Below are positions 13,949 through 20,679 of a DNA stretch of 34,847 nt, one piece after another. Every line of letters starts with the position of its first letter. The first letter of the stretch is position 1. Position numbers and translations under genes: made by a program. The notes below the pieces were generated by a model, which ran no database searches, was not told the DNA's origin, and worked only from the letters and a program-made list of their open reading frames with translations. This stretch comes from Patescibacteria group bacterium (lineage in GTDB: Bacteria > Patescibacteriota > Minisyncoccia > Phycocordibacterales > PALSA-1337). The stretch is from assembly GCA_028865095.1 (NCBI GenBank), contig JAGWLA010000001.1, positions 201,806 through 236,652 of the forward strand, given 5' to 3'.

Positions 13949-14320
13949 ATGAAATTCTCATCGTTCTCGTTCGTCTCGTATCCGACGGTCGACATCAAGC
14001 GGTCCAGGGCGTTCTACGAGGGCGTGCTCGGCCTCACGGCCACGTCGGTATGGGAAGGCGACGGGTACGCCTTCATCGAATACGACATGGGGCCCGATAC
14101 CCTCGCCATCGGCATGGGCTCGGATAATTTCAAGCCGGGCAAAACCGGCGGCACTGCCGCCCTCGAAGTCGACGGCGATTTCGACGCGGCCCTGAAGGAG
14201 CTGAAGGACAAAGGCGTGAAGCTCCTCATGCAGCCCTATGACGGGACTGTCTGCACCATGGTCCTCATCGAGGATCCCGATGGGAATCAGATAATGATCC
14301 ACAAGCGGAAGGCGAAGTAG
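13949..14320 (+). CDS. VOC-family (glyoxalase/bleomycin-resistance fold) protein
   Basis: A 123-residue single VOC module with two beta-alpha-beta-beta-beta units: FVSYPTVDIKRSRAFYEGVLGLTAT, and later LIEDPDGNQIMIHKRK at the end. The final DPDGNxI segment is the usual C-terminal metal-side motif. The substrate is unknown; family members include lyases, dioxygenases and antibiotic-binding proteins. The start at ATG 13949 is preceded by TATCGT at 13930-13935, which would give a leader of about six bases. It is followed by a strong symmetrical terminator shared with the convergent gene. Confidence 0.85.
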   Translation: MKFSSFSFVSYPTVDIKRSRAFYEGVLGLTATSVWEGDGYAFIEYDMGPDTLAIGMGSDNFKPGKTGGTAALEVDGDFDAALKELKDKGVKLLMQPYDGTVCTMVLIEDPDGNQIMIHKRKAK

Positions 14321-14343
14321 GCGCGAAAAGCGTAGCGATGCGA

Positions 14344-14367
14344 AAAAGCCGCCCCGGGGCGGCTTTT
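14344..14367. terminator. Bidirectional intrinsic terminator
   Basis: A perfect 24-bp palindrome with AAAAGCCGCC on the left and GGCGGCTTTT on the right of CCGG. It lies between convergent genes ending at 14320 (+) and 14390 (-) and supplies a U-tract in either direction. Confidence 0.85.
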
Positions 14368-14389
14368 CTTCGGGAGCTTACATCCTCCG

Positions 14390-14620
14390 TCACCCGATCA
14401 GTCCTGCATAGTGCAGGAGCACCAGGAAGGCGCCGATGGCGATGAGGAAGAGGCCGAGGCCCACGGGGGAGCCCCATGAGAACCACGATCCCCATGCCCG
14501 CCAGTTGCGCAAGGCTTCGGTGCCCGCGTCCCGCTCTTCTCCGCGGGCTTTGGCCAGCATCCGGGCCTTGATGGCGTCGGCGTACTCCTTGCTGAAGCTT
14601 TTGTTCTCGTCGGTATCCAT
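14390..14620 (-). CDS. Small protein with a C-terminal membrane anchor, unknown function
   Basis: A 76-residue protein with a charged, helical N-terminal half (KEYADAIKARMLAKARGEER) and one C-terminal membrane segment (GLGLFLIAIGAFLVLLHYAG). I do not recognise the family. The start at 14620 gives the compact form. The same frame is open upstream to ATG 14728, five bases beyond where a transcript from the TACAAT box at 14740-14745 would begin, and would add a 36-residue Ser/Arg/Thr-rich N-terminus. Which start is used is undecided. It ends at the shared terminator. Confidence 0.6.
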   Translation of the reverse strand: MDTDENKSFSKEYADAIKARMLAKARGEERDAGTEALRNWRAWGSWFSWGSPVGLGLFLIAIGAFLVLLHYAGLIG

Positions 14621-14926
14621 GTGATATCCGATTATTCTGCGGCTGATAATGCCGGGATATGCGTGGGTGCGGCTCGCTGCCGTTCGGGCGCTTCCGGAGC
14701 GCCGCGGCGTTGATGGAGCCGTGTGCATGCCACGGGGAGATTGTAGCATGAAAATTATTTTGGAGGCGCTTTGTCTGGCGTCAGGTTGGCATCAGCCAAT
14801 TGGTATTGACACATGACACATAATATGTAGTATTTAAACCAGTTGAGACGATTTATGGCTCAATGACAAATACAACCGGACGAGCCTGTCTTGCGATGGC
14901 GCTTGTCCACAACCAATGGAATGTAG
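14621..14926 (+). promoter_or_regulatory. Largest gene-free stretch, with a TTGACA-type promoter
   Basis: This 306-bp gap holds the minus-strand box at 14740-14748 and, for the plus strand, TTGACA at 14806-14811 followed after 16 bp by TAGTAT at 14828-14833. That is the best conventional -35/-10 pair in the window. A transcript would start near 14840 and carry a leader of about 87 bases before ATG 14927, unlike the leaderless genes elsewhere. The leader contains a 45-codon ORF from ATG 14863 that runs into the next gene in another frame; I do not call it a gene. Confidence 0.5.
14740..14748 (-). promoter_or_regulatory. Extended -10 box TGCTACAAT (minus strand)
   Basis: On the minus strand TGCTACAAT is identical to the box before the SDR gene at 23332-23340. 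It is 11 bases from ATG 14728 and 119 from ATG 14620, so it would serve the small anchored protein. Confidence 0.45.
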
Positions 14927-15802
14927 ATGAAAAAAAAGAAAGCTCCGTTATCGTTGATGCAGATGTTCTCAAAGATACTCAAAGGCAAAGGCCTTCATGA
15001 TGGTTATAATCCCGTTCAGGAGGCAAGCGGCCGTGTGATCGGCGAACTAGATCCTCTGTCGAGGTCGCTGTTCTTTGAGCGGTCTGCGGCTATCGATGAG
15101 GTTAAGGCGCTCAAGAGCCGCAAGAAAAAGGACGAGGCTAAAATCGACTCGTTGAGCAAAAAGGCCGAGGTTCTCACTTTCTTGCTTCGCGAATCGGTCG
15201 GGGTAAAAATCCCAGTCGTCACGAATCCTGATGTCGATTTGAGGGTATCAAAAGACTGGCGTTTGTCGATCGGTTCGATGATTGATGACGCCGTTCCATT
15301 CGAGGCAGCTGATAGGATTTCTCGTCAGGTATTCGGGCGCGTGCTCTCTATCTTCACCGAGCCTCAGAAAGGGCATTTCGAAGATCCTCCGTCTGAAGCA
15401 GAATCGAATGAGCCTGTTATCGGAAAGGTCACCGATCCTCGCATCAAGGCGCTCTGGCATCTTGGATCGGAACTTGTCAAAGAGCGTGACAGCCTAATCC
15501 CTCCTTCCTCACTTGAGGGTCCCTTAAGATTGAAGTGGATGAAAGCCCAGACGCTGGGAGAGCTGCTTCATATGGGATTGCAGATTCAGACACTGAATAT
15601 CCAAATCGATCAGTTAAGGGCTTTTTCCTTCATGCTTACCCGAGAGACCGTCTCGTCAAAAATGGCGTCTCCCGATAGAGCCATAGGGTTGCGGAAGGGT
15701 TGGAAGATCGTGACCGTTCCGAATAGCGAGCCTACTCCGGACATACTCGAAATGCTCATGGAGCTTGGCGGGCTTCCCGAAGGGCTCTTCTCTCATCGCT
15801 GA
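14927..15802 (+). CDS. Unrecognised protein, lower GC than neighbours
   Basis: A 291-residue soluble protein I cannot place. It starts with a lysine run (MKKKKAPLS), has a charged helical region around residues 60-85 (DEVKALKSRKKKDEAKID), an acidic linker near residues 145-165 (EDPPSEAESNEP), and a helical C-terminal half (LGELLHMGLQIQTLNIQIDQL). No signal peptide or membrane helix is seen. Hand counts of three 60-base lines give about 50-58% GC, against 63% in one line of the ABC ATPase gene. It has a conventional promoter with a long leader and its own strong terminator, all of which suggests a transferred gene. Confidence 0.7.
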   Translation: MKKKKAPLSLMQMFSKILKGKGLHDGYNPVQEASGRVIGELDPLSRSLFFERSAAIDEVKALKSRKKKDEAKIDSLSKKAEVLTFLLRESVGVKIPVVTNPDVDLRVSKDWRLSIGSMIDDAVPFEAADRISRQVFGRVLSIFTEPQKGHFEDPPSEAESNEPVIGKVTDPRIKALWHLGSELVKERDSLIPPSSLEGPLRLKWMKAQTLGELLHMGLQIQTLNIQIDQLRAFSFMLTRETVSSKMASPDRAIGLRKGWKIVTVPNSEPTPDILEMLMELGGLPEGLFSHR

Positions 15803-15825
15803 CCCAAGTCATCTTACGCAGCTTC

Positions 15826-15853
15826 AAAGCGCGTCCTTGTAGGATGCGCTTTT
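15826..15853 (+). terminator. Intrinsic terminator
   Basis: A 12-bp stem (AAAGCGC on the left, one G-T pair inside) with a TGT loop, followed by TTTTATATTTTC. It ends the gene at 14927-15802; read from the other strand the T-tract is weaker. Confidence 0.85.
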
Positions 15854-15896
15854 ATATTTTCTATTTTCTCTATCAAAATCAAAGCTTTAGAAAGCA

Positions 15897-16466
15897 TCAC
15901 CACACCCAGGGGATGAGGCGCTTGGTCCGGGCTTTGTAGGAGGGATAGGCGTCGGGGAAGAGGCGGGCCATGATCCGTTCTTCGGCGAAGACGCTGGGCA
16001 GGATATAGGCGGCGAAGGGCACGAGCACCAGGATCCAGAGCATGCCGAAGACGAGGATGGAGCCGGCCATGGCGAGGAAGATGCCGGAATATATAGGATT
16101 CCTGATGTAGGCGTAGGGGCCGGAAGTGACCAGCTCGGCGTCTTTCTTCTCGGACATGGGCTGGCCCCAGTTGCGGCCGAGGTTGAAGCGCGCCCAGAAC
16201 GCCACGGCGATGCCGGCGAAGGTCAAAGCCATGCCGGCCCAGCGCGCCGCCGGCTCGTGCAGATACCAGAGCAAGAACGCGCCCCGCATGCCCGAGAGCT
16301 TGATGAATATCAGTATGACCGCCACGAAGAGCAGGCGGACGACCCACCAGCGGGCTCCGGCCCGCTTGGCGTACTTCTTGGTGAAGAAGGCGGATACGAG
16401 CCAGACGAGCGCGAACAGGATCCAGGCGTCGCTCGTCATCCTGCCGATGAGGTCGGTGTATTGCAT
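15897..16466 (-). CDS. Isoprenylcysteine methyltransferase-like (ICMT/PEMT) membrane protein
   Basis: A 189-residue membrane protein with about five helices. The C-terminal half carries the PEMT/ICMT signature: LVTSGPYAYIRNPIYSGIFLAMAG, then an EERIMARLFPDAYPSYKARTKR segment with the Glu-Glu and Tyr of the S-adenosylmethionine site. Bacterial relatives probably methylate lipids or small molecules; a prenylated protein substrate is unlikely here. ATG 16466 is chosen because TATGAT lies exactly six bases upstream; a longer frame to 16502 would read through the promoter. Confidence 0.85.
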   Translation of the reverse strand: MQYTDLIGRMTSDAWILFALVWLVSAFFTKKYAKRAGARWWVVRLLFVAVILIFIKLSGMRGAFLLWYLHEPAARWAGMALTFAGIAVAFWARFNLGRNWGQPMSEKKDAELVTSGPYAYIRNPIYSGIFLAMAGSILVFGMLWILVLVPFAAYILPSVFAEERIMARLFPDAYPSYKARTKRLIPWVW

Positions 16467-16472
16467 GGGACC

Positions 16473-16481
16473 ATCATAGCA
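16473..16481 (-). promoter_or_regulatory. Extended -10 box TGCTATGAT (minus), leaderless start at 16466
   Basis: Read on the minus strand, TGCTATGAT is followed by six bases and ATG 16466. Confidence 0.65.
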
Positions 16482-16486
16482 TGGAC

Positions 16487-16519
16487 AAAAAACGGCCTGC
16501 ATCTTGCGATGCGGGCCGT
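16487..16519 (-). terminator. Intrinsic terminator of purH
   Basis: Bases 16492-16503 pair with 16508-16519 (12 positions, one G-T) around a four-base loop. On the minus strand the stem is followed by six T (16492 to 16487). It lies just past the purH stop at 16540. Confidence 0.85.
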
Positions 16520-16539
16520 GGCGGGCGAAGGGGCTGGGG

Positions 16540-17133
16540 TCAATGGGTGCCGAGAGGGATCATCGTCCCCGCGTCCTCATGCTTCGCGAACTCAGTGGCG
16601 ATCACGAGGTCATAAGCGGCCGTGGCGCGGAAGGCTTTCCCCGCGAGATAATGCCGCGTCTGCTCGCTGACCGTGCCGTCCGCCGCGATCTCGATCAGGA
16701 GGTCGTCATAATCCTCAGGATCGACGACGACAGCGACATGATGGAAGTTCTTGGCCGCGCCGCGTATGAGCGACGGCCCGCCGATGTCGATCTGCTCGAC
16801 CGACGGCTTGGCGGAGAAGTCATACAGATTGACGACCACCATGTCGATGGGGACGATCCCATGCTGGGCGGCCGCCTCCATATGAGCGGGCTTGTCCCGG
16901 TCGGCCAGGATGCCCCCGTGGATCATGGGGTGGAGGGTCTTGACCCGTCCGTCCATCATCTCGGGGAAGCCGGTGACCTCCTCCACCAGGGTGCAAGGCA
17001 CGCCGCTCCCTTCGAGCGCTCGGGCGGTGCCGCCGGTGGACACGATCTCCCAATCTCCTGTTGCGATGAGGCCGCGGGCGAATTCGACCAGGCCTGTCTT
17101 GTTCGTTACGGACATCAGTACACGTTTTTTCAT
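16540..17133 (-). CDS. purH: Stand-alone IMP cyclohydrolase (N-terminal half of PurH)
   Basis: A 197-residue protein that equals only the MGS-like IMP cyclohydrolase domain of bifunctional PurH (about 510 residues). Family motifs are intact: [44 protein letters not shown] and [15 protein letters not shown]. It would close the ring of FAICAR to IMP. The AICAR transformylase domain is absent: the stop is followed within 25 bases by a terminator and then by an unrelated gene's promoter. Another enzyme must supply FAICAR, or the domain has another role. Start 17133 gives the standard N-terminus [14 protein letters not shown]; no leaderless box is seen. Confidence 0.9.
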   Translation of the reverse strand: MKKRVLMSVTNKTGLVEFARGLIATGDWEIVSTGGTARALEGSGVPCTLVEEVTGFPEMMDGRVKTLHPMIHGGILADRDKPAHMEAAAQHGIVPIDMVVVNLYDFSAKPSVEQIDIGGPSLIRGAAKNFHHVAVVVDPEDYDDLLIEIAADGTVSEQTRHYLAGKAFRATAAYDLVIATEFAKHEDAGTMIPLGTH

Positions 17134-17199
17134 AGTTCGATCTTTCGTTCGTTCTCTACCGTCATGCCATACACTACTCGCATCACGGAAAAATGCAAT

Positions 17200-17270
17200 C
17201 TCCTGCCGCCCGGCTGTTCGGGCAGGCAGGGAGGTGAAAAGAAAGATGCAAAGAGCCCGGGAAGCTCTTG
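17200..17270. other. Two hairpins between divergent purH and the gene at 17300
   Basis: Hairpin 1 (17200-17233) pairs CTCC, TGCC and GCCCG with GGAG, GGCA and CGGGC, with two single-base bulges. Hairpin 2 (17252-17270) pairs AAGAGC with GCTCTT. On the minus strand hairpin 1 is followed, after six bases, by five T, so it could attenuate read-through towards purH. It does not match a purine riboswitch that I know. Confidence 0.4.
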
Positions 17271-17284
17271 AGGAGCAGAAGATA

Positions 17285-17290
17285 TATAAT
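17285..17290 (+). promoter_or_regulatory. -10 box TATAAT for the gene at 17300
   Basis: TATAAT (in TATATAAT) ends nine bases before ATG 17300, predicting a leader of about three bases. It fixes the start far downstream of the longest open frame. Confidence 0.6.
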
Positions 17291-17299
17291 AGATGCCGT

Positions 17300-17848
17300 A
17301 TGCGCGCCGTCATCGTCAACGATCTGATGCAATCCGGCTACGCCTATGAGCGCGCCGAGCCGGCGGGCAAGAATTTCGCGCCGGGCTTCCGTCCCGAGCT
17401 GACGCCGAAGGAGATGCTCCGGCTCGGCATATTCGGCGGCGTATATATGCGCGATTGCAGGGAGGAATTCCCGGCTGATTGGTGGGAAGGCGCCAAGCTC
17501 GCTCCCGATGGCAGCGACGAGCGCGACCCTGGGCTCAATTGTTTCGGCGTGAATGCCAGCCAGCCGCTGTCTGTCTGGCAGGAGAAAGGCTGGATAGACC
17601 CGCGCGATCCGCGAGGATGGTTCCAGTGGTATTGCCGCTATCACATGGGAAGGAGGCTGGGCGGGCCTTCACAGGCGCCGTCAGCCAAGAAAGGGGAGAC
17701 CGAGGACGAGCGGCAGATCCGCCGCTGGAAGGCGATCTATCGGCATATCGCCCAGATCAGGAAGCATTGCCGCCCGGGCGACCCGTCGTGTCGGCCGCGG
17801 CAGCGGCAGGCGGTGCTGCAGTGGGCTTATGATTCAAGGAAGATGTGA
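17300..17848 (+). CDS. Conserved uncharacterised protein (WFQWYCRY family)
   Basis: A 182-residue soluble protein. Features: [78 protein letters not shown], and a C-terminal cysteine and arginine-rich [13 protein letters not shown]. From memory, proteins with the same GWI[14 protein letters not shown] core occur in fungi, plants and scattered bacteria and have no assigned function. The many Trp, Tyr, Arg and Cys residues suggest a nucleic-acid or metal-binding fold, but that is a guess. It is divergent from purH. Confidence 0.8.
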   Translation: MRAVIVNDLMQSGYAYERAEPAGKNFAPGFRPELTPKEMLRLGIFGGVYMRDCREEFPADWWEGAKLAPDGSDERDPGLNCFGVNASQPLSVWQEKGWIDPRDPRGWFQWYCRYHMGRRLGGPSQAPSAKKGETEDERQIRRWKAIYRHIAQIRKHCRPGDPSCRPRQRQAVLQWAYDSRKM

Positions 17849-17861
17849 GGGGCCGCGGCTG

Positions 17862-17936
17862 AAGGCGGGTTTATCATATATGGCGATCATCGAGGATACC
17901 GAAGGCAACCGCGTCGGGCTGCACAGCTGGAAATAA
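17862..17936 (+). pseudogene. Remnant of a VOC-family gene (C-terminal tail only)
   Basis: Codons from 17880 read MAIIEDTEGNRVGLHSWK and then TAA, the typical final strand of a VOC/glyoxalase protein. The bases just before, read one frame over, give EGGF, also usual at this point, so a frameshift sits near 17871-17880. Nothing upstream continues the domain. A degraded end of a lost gene is the best reading. Confidence 0.5.
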
Positions 17937-17942
17937 GGGACG

Positions 17943-18293
17943 CTACGGCCTCTTGTTGTGGAGCCAGATGACGAAGCCGAGGGCGATGGCCACGCCGAGC
18001 GGGAACAGGGCCATGGGGACGCTCACGTAGACGGCGGTGGCATAGACGGCTCCGACGAGGACGACGAACAATCCTTCATAGGCGTAGCGGAAGAAGCGGC
18101 GCGTCCACAGGCCGATGGCGCCGATGACTTCGCCCGCGCCGATGAAGTACATGAGCCAGACCGGCAAGCCGGCGACGGCGAAGCTCTGGACGGCCATCGG
18201 CTGGGCGAGCAGCTTGGGCACCCCCGATACCAGGAAGAGGGCGCTCACAAGCGCGAGCAGGACGTAGTAAGCGGTCTTTTGTGGGGTGGTCAT
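17943..18293 (-). CDS. DoxX-like small membrane protein
   Basis: A 116-residue protein with four hydrophobic helices and the DoxX-like pattern FLVSGVPKLLAQPMAVQSF after helix 1, GAGEVIGAIGLW in helix 2, and a short basic tail (HNKRP). Function in this group is mostly unproven; some members pair with redox enzymes. It starts at ATG 18293, 54 bases from the divergent gene at 18348. TATAAG about 19 bases upstream could be its -10, giving a short leader. Confidence 0.75.
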   Translation of the reverse strand: MTTPQKTAYYVLLALVSALFLVSGVPKLLAQPMAVQSFAVAGLPVWLMYFIGAGEVIGAIGLWTRRFFRYAYEGLFVVLVGAVYATAVYVSVPMALFPLGVAIALGFVIWLHNKRP

Positions 18294-18347
18294 AAAAGTG
18301 ACATCGTGCGGGCTTATAGGGTTATAGTATACATAAATGCGTAAATC

Positions 18348-18647
18348 ATGTCATCGCGCACAAAAAAAGCTGCCATCGGCATAGGAGCGCTCGTCGTGGC
18401 CCTCGCGGCGGCCTTATTCGTGCAGCACGTCGTCTTGCGCAAGGCCCACAGCACTTTCGAGGACTATTATGCTTTCAGGGGATGTTCCCAGCTCATCGAG
18501 CGCACCCCTGATTCGGGCACATGCCGGACGGCGTCCGGGAATGTCATAAAGATCGTCCAGTACCGCGGCCGCTGGTATCTCGATGGCGACCTGCCGTCGT
18601 GCTTCGTGACCCTTCCCGACGGCTCCTGTCTCGTCGGCCTGCCGTAA
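18348..18647 (+). CDS. Membrane-anchored small protein with three cysteines, unknown
   Basis: A 99-residue protein with a basic N-terminus (SSRTKKAA), one membrane segment (residues 8-28) and an outside domain of about 70 residues. Cysteines occur at GCSQL, GTCRTASG, SCFVTLP and SCLVG. The Trp/Tyr-rich QYRGRWYLDG and paired cysteines suggest a small disulfide-stabilised fold. I do not recognise a family. TATACA at 18328-18333 would give a leader of about eight bases. The next gene's promoter begins right after its stop. Confidence 0.6.
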   Translation: MSSRTKKAAIGIGALVVALAAALFVQHVVLRKAHSTFEDYYAFRGCSQLIERTPDSGTCRTASGNVIKIVQYRGRWYLDGDLPSCFVTLPDGSCLVGLP

Positions 18648-18656
18648 TGGTATAAT
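18648..18656 (+). promoter_or_regulatory. Extended -10 box TGGTATAAT, leaderless start at 18663
   Basis: The box directly follows the TAA of the upstream gene and is six bases from ATG 18663. Confidence 0.7.
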
Positions 18657-18662
18657 CGTCGC

Positions 18663-19421
18663 ATGTCAGCGACGGCCTTCTATCCTCTCTACATCCTCTG
18701 GCTCCGTCAGATCAAGCGCTATTTCCGCTCGAAGTCGCGCATGATCGGCTCGCTCGGCCAGCCGGTCGTCTTCTTGGTGGCGCTCGGCTTCGGCTTCGGC
18801 CCGGTCTTCGCCAAGGCCGGCGGAGGCGACTACATCCAATTCCTGTCGCCGGGCATCATCGCCATGTCCATCATGTTCACTGCCGTCTTCTCGGGCATCG
18901 AGCTCATCTGGGACCGCCAGTTCGGCTTCCTGAAGGAGACCATGGTGGCTCCGGTCTCGCGACTCTCCATCATGTTCGGCCGGACCTTGGGCGGGGCAAC
19001 GACCTCGTTCCTGCAAGGGTGCATCGTCCTCGCCATCACTTTGGCCATCGGCTTCCGGCCCGACCTCGGCATGGTCCTCTGGGGGCTCTTGTTCATGTTC
19101 GGCATCGCCATCGTCTTCACGGCCTTCGGCACGGCCATCGCTTCCACCATGGAAGACATGCAGGGTTTCGGGCTCATCGTCAACCTGGTCAATATGCCGC
19201 TCTTCTTCCTTTCCGGCGCCCTTTTCCCTCTGAATGACGCGCCGGTCTGGATACGCGCCATAGCCGACGTCAATCCGCTGTCATATGGCGTCGACGGCTT
19301 GCGCACGGCCCTTACCGGCGTCTCTGAGTACGGCCTCGGCCTCGACGCCCTTGTCATCGCTGCCGTCACCGTCCTCTTCCTCGCCATCGGCGCGTGGCTG
19401 TTCGGGAAGATAGAGGTGTAG
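18663..19421 (+). CDS. ABC-2 type permease (DrrB-like)
   Basis: A 252-residue membrane protein with six helices and the ABC-2 pattern: an N-terminal amphipathic stretch (LRQIKRYFRSKSRMIGSLGQP), FLSPGIIAMSIMFTAVFSG in helix 2, ERQ-like WDRQFGFLKETMVAPVSR, and NLVNMPLFFLSGALFPLNDAP before the last helix. This family exports drugs, glycolipids or polysaccharides with a separate ATPase. The DrrA-like ATPase at 13091 is the only matching partner in the window. Both are under single-gene leaderless promoters, so any pairing would be in trans. Confidence 0.88.
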   Translation: MSATAFYPLYILWLRQIKRYFRSKSRMIGSLGQPVVFLVALGFGFGPVFAKAGGGDYIQFLSPGIIAMSIMFTAVFSGIELIWDRQFGFLKETMVAPVSRLSIMFGRTLGGATTSFLQGCIVLAITLAIGFRPDLGMVLWGLLFMFGIAIVFTAFGTAIASTMEDMQGFGLIVNLVNMPLFFLSGALFPLNDAPVWIRAIADVNPLSYGVDGLRTALTGVSEYGLGLDALVIAAVTVLFLAIGAWLFGKIEV

Positions 19422-19444
19422 TCGAGAGCGCGGCAGAGAAGCTC

Positions 19445-20401
19445 CTACTCGCCCGTCGTGCTTCCGTTATAGTTCTGCGAAGGGGTGCCGGCCTGCCAGT
19501 TGCCCATCTTCTGGAAGTCCGCTTGGCACTCGGCTTGATGGGAAGGATCGGAACAGTATGCGTTGCAGGAAGCCTCGGAATCGCAGTTGCCGGGGCTCGG
19601 CATGCTCTGTTGTCCGGGCTGGCCGTTCATCGGCCCTGTGCCATTGTTATCTGATTGGCCGGTCGATGAACCGATCTGCCAATTGCCCATCTTCTCGAAG
19701 ACGGCCTGGCATTCAGCTTGATGAGAGGGGTCGGAGCAGTATGCATCGCAGGATTCTTTGGAAGTGCAGTTGCCGGGACCCTGGAAGCTCTTGTGGGCTT
19801 GCTCGAATCCGGCCGCCGAAGGGCCGGATCCTCCGGGCATGCCCTGACCATTGCCGTGAGGGCCGATCACATCGCCGACGCCGGCGGCTTCAAAGTCGGT
19901 CTGGCATTCCTGCATGTGGCTCGGCTGATCGCAGTAGGCCATGCAGCTCTTCTTGGACATGCACTCGCCGGGCATATGGCCGCCCGACTTGATGTATGCG
20001 AGCATCTTCTCGCCGATAGCGATGTCAGGGGTGCTGAAGCCATTGGCTTTGGCGAAGTCTATGCACGAAGACATGTTCGCTATGGTCGAACAATAGGCGT
20101 CGCAGGCATCCGGCGTCGAGCAGCCGCCCGGGCCTTGGCCTTTGGCTAGTATGGACGCGAAAGCCTGGGCGTCGTCCGCCTGGCTCTGGCTGATCATGCC
20201 GCTCTGTTTAGCGTAGTCGGTGCAGGCTTGCATATGCGCCGGATCGTCGCAATAGGCATGGCAGGCGCTCCGGCTGTCGCAGCCGCCGAGAGAAGCGATC
20301 GGGAACTGGGCTTGCGGAGCTTGGGCGTATGAGACCGATGCGCTGAAGATGGCGGCGAGCGCCATCGCCGCAGCCTTCCGGGAGAGAGTCGATGTAGGCA
20401 T
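19445..20401 (-). CDS. Secreted protein with five cysteine-rich repeats
   Basis: A 318-residue protein with a signal peptide (residues 1-26, ending SVSYA-QAP). It has five copies of a module with four cysteines spaced C-x5-C-x3-C-x8-C, typified by CDSEASCNAYCSDPSHQAEC. Copies 4 and 5 are nearly identical in their cores; linkers are rich in Gly, Asn, Pro and Ser. Each module probably forms two disulfides. Such repeats are, from memory, common in Parcubacteria, but no function is known; cell-surface binding is plausible. It is the second gene of an operon with the anchored protein at 20410-20658, eight bases apart. Confidence 0.8.
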   Translation of the reverse strand: MPTSTLSRKAAAMALAAIFSASVSYAQAPQAQFPIASLGGCDSRSACHAYCDDPAHMQACTDYAKQSGMISQSQADDAQAFASILAKGQGPGGCSTPDACDAYCSTIANMSSCIDFAKANGFSTPDIAIGEKMLAYIKSGGHMPGECMSKKSCMAYCDQPSHMQECQTDFEAAGVGDVIGPHGNGQGMPGGSGPSAAGFEQAHKSFQGPGNCTSKESCDAYCSDPSHQAECQAVFEKMGNWQIGSSTGQSDNNGTGPMNGQPGQQSMPSPGNCDSEASCNAYCSDPSHQAECQADFQKMGNWQAGTPSQNYNGSTTGE

Positions 20402-20409
20402 GTGTTGAG

Positions 20410-20658
20410 CTAGAAGGGATTAGTGTATAAGCCCTGGATCGGATCCAGGCCTGAAGCGGCCGATGCCGGCTGCGAGGCCGTCGATGAAGCCGACGGGCTT
20501 GAAGCCCGGCTTGTCGTGTGCGTCAGAGGCGCGGCGGCCTGCGGCGCCGCAGAAGGAGCCGGCCTTTTGGTGCCGAGGAGATACCAGAGCAAGGCAAGGA
20601 CGACGGCTGCCCCCACGATGATCGTTCCTTCGACGAGCTTGTGCATGCCTATCTGCAT
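20410..20658 (-). CDS. Single-TM protein with a Ser/Ala/Pro-rich outer tail
   Basis: An 82-residue protein: short N-terminus, one membrane helix (GTIIVGAAVVLALLWYLL), a basic stop-transfer TKRP, then a low-complexity Ala/Ser/Pro/Thr tail ending LDPIQGLYTNPF. The tail probably lies outside the helix as a flexible spacer. Start 20658 is fixed by TATAAT seven bases upstream on the minus strand. It precedes the secreted cysteine-repeat gene in the same unit and may anchor or help export it. The family is unknown. Confidence 0.7.
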   Translation of the reverse strand: MQIGMHKLVEGTIIVGAAVVLALLWYLLGTKRPAPSAAPQAAAPLTHTTSRASSPSASSTASQPASAASGLDPIQGLYTNPF

Positions 20659-20665
20659 CGCTTGT

Positions 20666-20673
20666 ATTATACT
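20666..20673. promoter_or_regulatory. One shared -10 site serving two divergent leaderless genes
   Basis: ATTATACT reads TATACT on the plus strand (20668-20673, six bases to ATG 20680) and TATAAT on the minus strand (20671 to 20666, seven bases to ATG 20658). The four central base pairs TATA belong to both boxes, and the start codons are 21 bases apart. Confidence 0.75.
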
Positions 20674-20679
20674 ACACGC

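Noticed and set aside
14863-15000. 45-codon ORF in the leader of the gene at 14927
   Set aside because: It overlaps the start of the larger gene in another frame, has no clear motif, and is probably chance.
17200-17270. Purine riboswitch upstream of purH
   Set aside because: Hairpins are present, but the conserved loop sequences of purine aptamers are not, and the spacing to the start does not fit.
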